From Desulfurococcales archaeon (GTDB lineage Archaea > Thermoproteota > Thermoprotei_A > Sulfolobales > WANQ01), in NCBI GenBank assembly GCA_027030065.1, contig JALVFK010000126.1, forward strand, positions 1 through 32,005: a DNA stretch of 32,005 nt, written 5' to 3'. The notes under the pieces are model-generated. The model did not search any database. It was not told where the DNA came from and worked only from the letters and a program-made list of their open reading frames with translations. Below, piece after piece: positions 25,996-32,005 of the stretch; positions within the stretch are counted from its first letter, which is position 1, and every line of letters begins with the position of its first letter. A program made the translations under genes and the position numbers.

Positions 25996-26390
25996 CTTCT
26001 TCTCACCTTATGAATATTAACTGTACCGTAGAGACGATAATATTGTATGATTATGAACGCTATGAACAAAGTTACAGCAAGTCCTATTACAACTGCTGTG
26101 AGAACAAGCGCTTGAGGGAGAGGGTCAACTGCTGTAGAAGTATATGTTTCTAATACTTTTCTAGTGACTGGCAACTCTGTTATGACGGGAGGCTTGGGTA
26201 GCTTTCCTATAGGCCATCTATACCCCACTAGGATAGCAAAGGCATTAGCTGTATCGCTTAGAATTGTGATTGCTATTAATTTTTTCACTAGGCTTGGCCG
26301 AGCAAATATTCCATAGAGAGCAATACCAAGGTTTACATATAATGATAATACTACTACATATGCAGCGAATAATGCATATTCATTAACCAT
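25992..26390 (-). CDS. mnhC: MnhC/MrpC-like subunit (NuoK-like, MbhG)
   Basis: A 132-residue protein with three predicted membrane helices, including LYVNLGIALYGIFARPSLVKKLIAITILSDTANAF and DPLPQALVLTAVVIGLAVTLFIAFIII. The DPLPQALVLTAIVIG block is diagnostic of MrpC/NuoK relatives. It contributes helices to the ion pathway. The ATG follows GGTGACTATGG, four bases past the end of the mbhEF gene region. Confidence 0.92.
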   Translation of the reverse strand: MVNEYALFAAYVVVLSLYVNLGIALYGIFARPSLVKKLIAITILSDTANAFAILVGYRWPIGKLPKPPVITELPVTRKVLETYTSTAVDPLPQALVLTAVVIGLAVTLFIAFIIIQYYRLYGTVNIHKVRRR

Positions 26391-27189
26391 CCATAGTCAC
26401 CTTCTTGACCTTTTCTTCACTAATAGACAATAGGAGGAATACTATCGTGAACCCAAAGGCTACAGCTATGAATTCAAATAAGTTAAAGAAGAGCAGGGAT
26501 CCTCCAAGAATATAGTTATCTACAAGAGAGGGAAAACTCAGTGGCGCGTCTATCTTCGCCTGGTTTTGAAATATATAGGCATTTACTCCAAGCACTATGG
26601 CAATAAGTAGTAATGCAATACTTGTAATAGCTATTCCGAGTAAACCAATGCTCCTGAATAGTAATGCCTTATTTTTAGATAACCCGTGGATTGGGAGAAA
26701 ATATCTGGAAAATATTATTATCGATAACACTATTACTACTGTAGCAATACTTCCAGCTTGAAATCCTCCTCCAGGTGTTAAATGACCGTGCAGAGCTACG
26801 GAGGCAGACACCGTGGGTATAAGAATGAGAGAAATTCTTGTTACGGTCTTAGCTATTGGACTTAAACCCGTTTTTTCTGTATTCTTTTTAAAATCCATAT
26901 ATACTCCACGATAGAGAGCTATTGATGCAATTATAGCAGCATAGAATACAGCAGTCTCATATAGGGTATCTAAGCCACGGAAATCCCAGACTATAGAGGT
27001 AACTGATTCCAGTGCAAATACCGTAAGATATGGTGTAAACGTGTTATATGTTAGATTCAAGTAGTTAATAGCAATCCTACGTACATTAATTGGTGGTAAA
27101 GGCCCTAGTCCTCCTAATGCTGTTATATATGCTAGACTTAAGATGAATACTATTATTGATGCTATAACGAATACATCAGCTTTTTTCAT
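26383..27189 (-). CDS. Fused MbhE-MnhB (MbhEF) subunit
   Basis: A 268-residue membrane protein. The N-terminal half contains VTSIVWDFRGLDTLYETAVFYAA, the MbhE block (VVTAIVVDYRGYDTxxE type). The C-terminal half is MnhB, with PTVSASVALHGHLTPGGGFQAG and later helices. Pyrococcus has these as separate MbhE and MbhF genes, so this is a fusion. I start at ATG 27189 because GAGGGTGAT ends four bases before it; the frame extends to a GTG at 27198 inside that site. It follows the mbhD stop directly. Confidence 0.85.
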   Translation of the reverse strand: MKKADVFVIASIIVFILSLAYITALGGLGPLPPINVRRIAINYLNLTYNTFTPYLTVFALESVTSIVWDFRGLDTLYETAVFYAAIIASIALYRGVYMDFKKNTEKTGLSPIAKTVTRISLILIPTVSASVALHGHLTPGGGFQAGSIATVVIVLSIIIFSRYFLPIHGLSKNKALLFRSIGLLGIAITSIALLLIAIVLGVNAYIFQNQAKIDAPLSFPSLVDNYILGGSLLFFNLFEFIAVAFGFTIVFLLLSISEEKVKKVTMDG

Positions 27190-27190
27190 A

Positions 27191-27448
27191 TTAATCACCC
27201 TCGTATCGTTCAGTCTTTTTTATTACGAATAGAAGAACAGCTGGTATAAGACCGACAGAGACTGGTATGTATACTAGTACTATATCGGGAGCCATTAGCA
27301 CGTAGTATATTAGTGCATACATGGCACTCTGTATAGCTGAATACACGACCGCTTTCACAAGATCACGTTCACGTATTGCTAGATATGCTGCTACTACACT
27401 AGTTATTGCGAAGAGTGTGAGTAAAGTTAATGTGAAAATTTCAAGCAT
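27191..27448 (-). CDS. MbhD-like subunit (DUF4040)
   Basis: An 85-residue, three-helix membrane protein: LRDLTLFAITSVVAAYLAIRERD-like N-part, DLVKAVVYSAIQSAMYALIYYV and MAPDIVLVYIPVSVGLIPAVLLFVI. The A-P-D-I segment is typical of the DUF4040 family (C-terminal MrpA fragment, MbhD). It belongs to the ion-translocating module. The ATG follows GGGAGATAAG and overlaps the mnhG end by 8 bp. Confidence 0.85.
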   Translation of the reverse strand: MLEIFTLTLLTLFAITSVVAAYLAIRERDLVKAVVYSAIQSAMYALIYYVLMAPDIVLVYIPVSVGLIPAVLLFVIKKTERYEGD

Positions 27449-27830
27449 TCTTATCTCCCTCTTTCTTTTTTATGTCTTCTTCAAGATGATCAACGACTTT
27501 TGGTTCAACTTTAACAAGTCTTGCTTTGTGGGTCGCTCTAGCTAATACGTGCGAGCCTACGGGAGCCAATATTATGATGATGATTGCTGTTATAATTGAA
27601 GCACCAGCTAGAAAGAACCTATACGTACCAAGCCATTCAGCACCAAGAGCTATTAAAGCGATACCGATCAATGGTACGAAGGCTCCACCTATAGTTCCCA
27701 CAGTTGCAGCATGCAATCTCACATAGAAGTTAGGAAACCTTAACATCCCGATACTAGCAGCTAAATCACAGAATACACCTATAGCAACCAGTATTTCACC
27801 AATATATACTACCGTTTCATTTACGTACAT
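27441..27830 (-). CDS. mnhG: MnhG/MrpG-like subunit (MbhC)
   Basis: A 129-residue membrane protein with LAASIGMLRFPNFYVRLHAATVGTIGGAFVPLIGIAL, the MnhG signature (F-P-D-x-Y-x-R-x-H-A-A). The start is the second ATG of the pair there, six bases after GGTGAT. The last helix is followed by a charged tail ending EEDIKKKEGDKNA. It is one of the small antiporter subunits. Confidence 0.92.
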   Translation of the reverse strand: MYVNETVVYIGEILVAIGVFCDLAASIGMLRFPNFYVRLHAATVGTIGGAFVPLIGIALIALGAEWLGTYRFFLAGASIITAIIIIILAPVGSHVLARATHKARLVKVEPKVVDHLEEDIKKKEGDKNA

Positions 27831-27833
27831 ACA

Positions 27834-28124
27834 TTAATCACCCATATCTCGTGCTTCAAAATATTTTGATACATATATGTCGAGAGCATAAACCCATAGA
27901 GCCAGAACAACAGCACATGATATCAATATTGGAGAACGATATAGTATTGAGAGGAGAGCGAGGAAAGCGGCTATGTCAAAGGATAAAGCATCTATAGCTA
28001 AAACTGTATCGGGTATTGTTGGACCCCTTATGGCTCTTATGATGTATAATGTGAATGAAAGCAAGTATAATGGGAAAACTATCATGATAAACAATGTTAC
28101 TTGCTCCTCCAAGCTCATTCTCAT
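27834..28124 (-). CDS. mnhF: MnhF/MrpF-like subunit (MbhB)
   Basis: A 96-residue protein with three helices; RAIRGPTIPDTVLAIDALSFDIAAFLALLS is the MnhF signature. The C-terminal SKYFEARDMGD is hydrophilic. The ATG follows GAGGG. It is the first antiporter gene after the 90-bp gap (28125-28214) that separates it from the hydrogenase genes; that gap is AT-rich and may contain an internal promoter. Confidence 0.9.
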   Translation of the reverse strand: MRMSLEEQVTLFIMIVFPLYLLSFTLYIIRAIRGPTIPDTVLAIDALSFDIAAFLALLSILYRSPILISCAVVLALWVYALDIYVSKYFEARDMGD

Positions 28125-28214
28125 TGGCCCTCATTTAATATTAGGTAAATAGGATAAAAATTTATGTAATAATGCATTAAAACGAAATATTATAAAACTC
28201 ATCATAATATTCAC

Positions 28215-28478
28215 CTAATCTAGTGATAGTTTAAGATACTCGTTCTCACTTAAACGACGCCCAATTATTCTAAGAGCTAGTTCGTCATCCACTATATCTA
28301 CCTCTAAATCTCTTTTCAGGAATGATATTATTTCGTTATATGCTAATGGTATTGTATCCAATCTTATCTTGCTCATCTTATTACAAGTACTATATGATGC
28401 TATTACATGTCTTGACACAGGATTTACTACTTTACGATATTTACACAAGTATACGTTAACATATATGATTTCATTCAT
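28215..28478 (-). CDS. Unknown 87-residue protein inside the hydrogenase operon
   Basis: An 87-residue protein I do not recognise. It has no membrane helix, two cysteines (C12 and C32) and several basic residues in its first half; the second half ALRIIGRRLSENEYLKLSLD looks helical. Its ATG overlaps the stop of the upstream NuoB-like gene (ATGA), so it is translated with that gene and is very probably real. The next gene (mnhF) begins 90 bp later. A role in assembly, maturation or as a peripheral subunit is plausible, but nothing in the sequence proves it. Confidence 0.65.
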   Translation of the reverse strand: MNEIIYVNVYLCKYRKVVNPVSRHVIASYSTCNKMSKIRLDTIPLAYNEIISFLKRDLEVDIVDDELALRIIGRRLSENEYLKLSLD

Positions 28479-28960
28479 CTAACAATCACCTCCACCTCTG
28501 TTTCTTTTACTTTAGGCTTAGCTATACCTAACAGAACAGCCACTCCATAAATTATGGCTTCGGGACGAGCAGGACACCCGGGTACATATACGAGTTTGTC
28601 TATTACAACACCTTGTTCTTCAAGTACTCTCTTCAAAGCCTCAATACCACCAATAACACCATATGAATCATGCCATATCCCCCCACCAACTGCACAAGCA
28701 CCGATTGCAAGAACTAATCGTGGTCGTGGAACAGCTCTTAGAGTTCTTACGACTTTTGGTAGAGTTTTTCTTGTGATAGGGCCTGTTAGGAGCACTAAAT
28801 CAGCGTGTCTCGGCGATGCTACCAATCTTATACCAAAGCGTTCCGCATCAAAATATGGTGTTAGCACATCAAGTATCTCTATATCGCAGGCATTACATCC
28901 ACCAGTATTCAAGTGGAATACCCATATACTTTTCTTTAATATGTTACTTGGCTTCAACAT
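28475..28960 (-). CDS. NuoB-like small subunit of group 4 hydrogenase (MbhJ/HycG)
   Basis: A 161-residue protein with the [4Fe-4S] ligands of the NuoB/HycG family: CNACDIEI near the N-terminus, GACAVGGG in the middle and PGCPARPEAI near the end. It passes electrons from the ferredoxin-like subunit to the NiFe centre. I start at ATG 28960 because GAGGGATG precedes it; the frame continues to another ATG at 28978 within the end of the ferredoxin gene. The end overlaps the unknown 87-residue gene (ATGA). Confidence 0.92.
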   Translation of the reverse strand: MLKPSNILKKSIWVFHLNTGGCNACDIEILDVLTPYFDAERFGIRLVASPRHADLVLLTGPITRKTLPKVVRTLRAVPRPRLVLAIGACAVGGGIWHDSYGVIGGIEALKRVLEEQGVVIDKLVYVPGCPARPEAIIYGVAVLLGIAKPKVKETEVEVIVR

Positions 28961-29471
28961 AAAGCATCCCTCTACCATGGAGCATTCCTTCTACGAATTT
29001 CCGTTTCTTACAATTAGTTGCCATATGAGCATATGTCTCGGCAACGGGTACTCTTCTTATAACAAATTTTATCATATTCTCTGGCGCATGTCTTTCAGAA
29101 CCACATCTACAACACACGACTTTGTAGTGAACTACTTTATTATTTAGATCCTTAATGTTTTCTGTCGCCAACTCGAAGTCCTTGGTTATTGTTATAGCTT
29201 TTACAGGACAAACATCAGCACAACTTCCACAGTAAATACATCTACCTATAAAGTAATTTATTATTCTCTTATCATAGGTTTCTTTTATGGTTAGCGCATT
29301 ACTAGGGCAGATGTTTACACATGCTCCGCATCCTATACACTTGGAAGCATCTATTACTATTCTGCCTCTGAATTCACTCGTTATTAATGGTGGTTTATCG
29401 GGGTACCGTATGGTTACTACCCCAGTCTTGCGGGCTATATCTAGTAGTTTTAATGGTTTCATCTTATTCAT
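28944..29471 (-). CDS. HycF/NuoI-like 2x[4Fe-4S] ferredoxin subunit
   Basis: A 175-residue protein with two canonical ferredoxin motifs: C45, C48, C51, C55 (CIGCGACVNICP) and C78, C81, C84, C88 (CIYCGSCADVCP). A further cysteine group CCRCG (120-124), together with a cysteine near 154, resembles the extra C-terminal site of HycF. It links soluble ferredoxin to the hydrogenase. The start is ATG 29471, overlapping the large-subunit stop in an ATGA junction, with GAGGTG at about 6 bases; the longer frame begins at TTG 29489 inside the upstream gene. Confidence 0.92.
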   Translation of the reverse strand: MNKMKPLKLLDIARKTGVVTIRYPDKPPLITSEFRGRIVIDASKCIGCGACVNICPSNALTIKETYDKRIINYFIGRCIYCGSCADVCPVKAITITKDFELATENIKDLNNKVVHYKVVCCRCGSERHAPENMIKFVIRRVPVAETYAHMATNCKKRKFVEGMLHGRGMLYVEAK

Positions 29472-31141
29472 AATCCACACCTCGGACAAATATTGTATCT
29501 TTGCAATTCTTTGAATGAAATAGTCCTCCGTTTACCAGTTGAGAGATCAACAACTTGTATTCTATCTGTACACGAAAAGCATGGATCTATACTAGCTATG
29601 GTTAATGGAGCGTCAGCCAATGGAGCGTCTTTAAGCATTACTTTAAGAGCTGGTATATTCTGATACGTTGGTGCCCTCACACGCCATCTATATAATTTAT
29701 TATCTTTACCCGTTATAACAAAGTGTATATCCTCTCCTCTCGGCGCCTCAACCGATGATACACCTATAGCATTTTCAGGTATCTCTATTTCTTCACTCAT
29801 TATCGGTCCTTGGGGCAACTGATCCAATAATTGTCTTATTATATTGATGCTCTCAAATACTTCATCGACTCTTACAAGTAGTCTTGCCAAATTATCTCCT
29901 TCACTATAAACTGGTACTTTAAAGGAGACATACTTGTAGGCTGCATAAGGGTAATCCTTTCTAACATCTCTCTTTAGCCCGGAGGCTCTGGCTACTGGTC
30001 CTACTACACTTAACTTACGTGCATCGCTTCTCGGTAATATACCAGTACCCTTTGCACGCTTAACTATTTGCGGTATACTTGTTATTACTTCAACGAGCTT
30101 CTTGAATTCGTTTTCAACCCATTCTATTGTTTTCATGGTAGCATTTATCTTATCATTATTTATGTCTTTCTTCACACCTCCTACAAGGTTTATTCCATAA
30201 GTTTTACGGCTACCAGTCAGTAGCTCGGCGAGAATCATTGTTTTTTCTCTAATTCTCCAAGCGTGCATGAATCCAGCATCATATCCTAGTAGATGACATG
30301 CAACGCCTATCCATAATAGGTGGCTATGAAGTCTTTCGACTTCCAGTAGGATTGATCTTATGAATAGAGCTCGTTCTGGAACCTCTATCTTTGCGGCGGA
30401 TTCTACTGCTTGAGTATAGCAAACAGAGTGAACGAATCCGCATATGCCACAGATTCTTTCTGCGAGAAATGGGACTTGTTGATATGTAAATCTTGATTCA
30501 CCTAATTTCTCTATACCCCTATGAACATGGAATCCGTTGTATTCTACATCTACAACTCTTTCGCCTTCAACATATAATTCGAAATACTCGGGTTCATGGA
30601 GAGCCGGGTGGTAGGGGCCCACTGGGATTCTTGGACCACTTAATACTTGTTTTTGAGACTTGACAGGCTTAGGTCTTATATTGTATGGTGTATCCTTTCT
30701 TAGAGGATACACACCTTCAGGCCAGTCTTCGGGGAGAACAAACCTATAGAGTTTTCTATTACTGAAGCGTATACCCAATAGATCATACATTTCAAGTTCA
30801 TACCAATCAGCTGAAGGAACAATATCAGTTATCGAAGGTAATTTTGGGTCCTCGGGAGGCATATGTGTTACAACAATTATATTTAATCCGTATCCATCTA
30901 AACCAAACACATAGTAGGCGGAGAATACTCCTTTAATAGGTCTTTCATCTACGCCAGCTACTGTTCTAAGATAAGTGTCTAGTATTTCATGTACATAGTA
31001 TGCTATTTCACGGAGATTTCCACGGGAAACTTCTATTAATAAGCCTGCTCCTTCCTCATAGTATATTCTGTTTATTAAGTCTCCTTTCTCGGACACTATT
31101 TTTCTCCTTATTTTTTCTATCAATTCTTTATTTACTGTCAT
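29468..31141 (-). CDS. Fused NuoC-NuoD large subunit of group 4 [NiFe] hydrogenase (HycE-like)
   Basis: A 557-residue protein. The N-terminal third is NuoC-like, with DWYELEMYDLLGIRF at 112-126. The rest is the NuoD-like catalytic subunit. Both cysteine pairs that hold the NiFe site are present: C231/C234 in RICGIC and C521/C524 in DPCFSC. The tail TDRIQVVDLSTGKRRTISFKELQRY resembles E. coli HycE, followed by CPRCGL. About 33 residues follow the last Ni ligand; whether they are cleaved is unclear. In Pyrococcus Mbh these two parts are separate genes, so this is a fusion. The ATG follows GGTG in the NuoH end. Confidence 0.94.
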   Translation of the reverse strand: MTVNKELIEKIRRKIVSEKGDLINRIYYEEGAGLLIEVSRGNLREIAYYVHEILDTYLRTVAGVDERPIKGVFSAYYVFGLDGYGLNIIVVTHMPPEDPKLPSITDIVPSADWYELEMYDLLGIRFSNRKLYRFVLPEDWPEGVYPLRKDTPYNIRPKPVKSQKQVLSGPRIPVGPYHPALHEPEYFELYVEGERVVDVEYNGFHVHRGIEKLGESRFTYQQVPFLAERICGICGFVHSVCYTQAVESAAKIEVPERALFIRSILLEVERLHSHLLWIGVACHLLGYDAGFMHAWRIREKTMILAELLTGSRKTYGINLVGGVKKDINNDKINATMKTIEWVENEFKKLVEVITSIPQIVKRAKGTGILPRSDARKLSVVGPVARASGLKRDVRKDYPYAAYKYVSFKVPVYSEGDNLARLLVRVDEVFESINIIRQLLDQLPQGPIMSEEIEIPENAIGVSSVEAPRGEDIHFVITGKDNKLYRWRVRAPTYQNIPALKVMLKDAPLADAPLTIASIDPCFSCTDRIQVVDLSTGKRRTISFKELQRYNICPRCGL

Positions 31142-31143
31142 TT

Positions 31144-32005
31144 TTATACACCCATAAATCCTAGTATTGTGTAAAGAATTGATAAAGGTAAATATACCTT
31201 AAGTAGCTCCTTAGGTGCTATATCCACACGGGTTCTCGCAAGAATTATAGAAGCTACAGCAAACAATAGCCATACACCTATTAGTAATACAATGAAGGAA
31301 ATCGTCGAATATATGGGCCCTAACATGTTATGAAATGGAAGGACTATTAGGTCAGTAACAACCCCATATAGGATTATTCTTTTCACAAAATGTGTATAAA
31401 GGGCTAATCCGAGTAGAGGACCACTAAACTCTATTAATATACCTGAAGCAAGCTCTGGCTCTGCTTCACCTATGTCATAGGGTATCCTACCTGACGCAAC
31501 ATAACATGCTATTATCAGAGAGACAACCAATACTATATAGGCTATGACAGGTATATTCCCTAGAGATATGTTGGCAAAACTAGACGTACCACACATTAAC
31601 ATAAGTGCTATAAAACCTAACGCTAAGAAGAACTCATTAATAATACCTAGTGAGGCCTCCCTAAATACTCCTATTGTAGCAAAAGGATTACCAGTTACTA
31701 ATGAACTGATAGCCCATAAGAGCTGTATCGAAATTAATAATACGAGTAAGAGGACTATATCCGGTAACATGAATTGAGATACAATAGGATATCCGTACGG
31801 CAAGATGAATAATGCAGAAATAACTAATGAAACAATTAATCCTATAACAATGAAAATACTTTCGGCCCCTTCCGGTACTATTAATTCTTTAGAAAACAGC
31901 TTCAATATATCATACCATGATTGAAGAATGGTTGGAGGACCTATCCTACTATGTATTTTAGCCTTAATCTTACGTTCAATACCATCGAGTATTGGAGCTA
32001 GTACT
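31144..32005 (-). CDS. NuoH/HycD/MbhM-like membrane subunit, cut by window edge
   Basis: A membrane protein whose visible part is at least 287 residues. The frame stays open to the right edge and encodes the NuoH N-terminal block LDGIERKIKAKIHSRIGPPT, then QSWYDILKLFSKE; the start therefore lies outside the window, and an apparent TTG at 31905 is internal. Later, GRIPYDIGEAEPELASGI matches the charged loop that connects NuoH to the peripheral arm. It anchors the catalytic subunits to the membrane and is the first visible gene of the operon. The stop is followed within 2 bp by the large-subunit ATG. Confidence 0.92.
   Translation of the reverse strand, partial: VLAPILDGIERKIKAKIHSRIGPPTILQSWYDILKLFSKELIVPEGAESIFIVIGLIVSLVISALFILPYGYPIVSQFMLPDIVLLLVLLISIQLLWAISSLVTGNPFATIGVFREASLGIINEFFLALGFIALMLMCGTSSFANISLGNIPVIAYIVLVVSLIIACYVASGRIPYDIGEAEPELASGILIEFSGPLLGLALYTHFVKRIILYGVVTDLIVLPFHNMLGPIYSTISFIVLLIGVWLLFAVASIILARTRVDIAPKELLKVYLPLSILYTILGFMGV

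Noticed and set aside
23810-32005. Sulfane-sulfur reductase (Mbs/Mbx) interpretation of the operon
   Set aside because: The catalytic subunit keeps both CxxC pairs (RICGIC and DPCFSC) and a HycE-like tail, which fits a hydrogenase better; phylogeny would settle it.

Overview
The window is a piece of a hyperthermophilic archaeal chromosome, most likely a member of the Desulfurococcales (Crenarchaeota/Thermoproteota), and the gene set and AT-rich coding resemble Staphylothermus. I infer this from crenarchaeal-type information-processing genes, intron-bearing tRNA genes, frequent TTG starts preceded by GGTG/GAGG ribosome-binding sites, and a membrane-bound hydrogenase/Mrp-type operon. No database search was possible, so the genus is a guess. 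I saw no transposon, CRISPR array, prophage or plasmid signature; this is ordinary core chromosome with a few small unknown elements.

Layout. Positions 1-8186 are almost entirely on the minus strand and encode translation and RNA-modification functions: ribosomal protein L10e (cut by the left edge), a THUMP tRNA guanine-N2 methyltransferase (Trm14-like), TrmJ, an Mtq2/HemK-like glutamine methylase, KsgA/Dim1, DUF655, RNA polymerase subunit Rpo4 (RpoF) and L21e. These are followed by Pus10, a diverged TrmY-like protein and SRP54, overlapping head to tail. Positions 8187-11350 hold three tRNA genes (Arg-CCT with an intron, Asp-GTC, Leu-TAA), an unknown secreted or anchored protein coupled to a membrane-bound winged-helix regulator, aIF5A, and a gene-poor stretch with a hairpin and a possible 27-residue microprotein. 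Positions 11351-16165 encode an NSUN6-like m5C methylase, Nob1, NAD kinase, Trm5, DUF371 and Pcm. Positions 16205-23603 hold FEN1, a small winged-helix protein, the Cdc48 ATPase, aEF1-beta with a zinc-ribbon partner, Pth2 with TruD, a NusA/KH-like protein, L40e and a nucleotidyltransferase-fold protein, followed by an intron-bearing tRNA-Cys.

Positions 23810-32005 (minus strand, cut by the right edge) form one long operon for an energy-converting group 4 [NiFe] hydrogenase joined to an Mrp-type cation/proton antiporter module. In transcription order it runs: NuoH-like, a fused NuoC/NuoD large subunit (HycE-like, all four Ni ligand cysteines present), HycF-like ferredoxin, NuoB-like small subunit, an unknown 87-residue protein, MnhF, MnhG, MbhD, MbhE+MnhB fusion, MnhC, MnhE and an MrpD-like antiporter subunit. 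Ferredoxin-driven H2 evolution coupled to ion pumping is the expected role.

The most interesting items are the diverged TrmY next to Pus10 (a candidate m1-pseudouridine-54 pair), TruD apparently lacking any ATG/GTG/TTG start for its conserved N-terminus (ATT is the best candidate), the fused and re-ordered hydrogenase/Mrp operon with an unknown coupled gene, and the hairpin plus microprotein candidate at 8670-8823.
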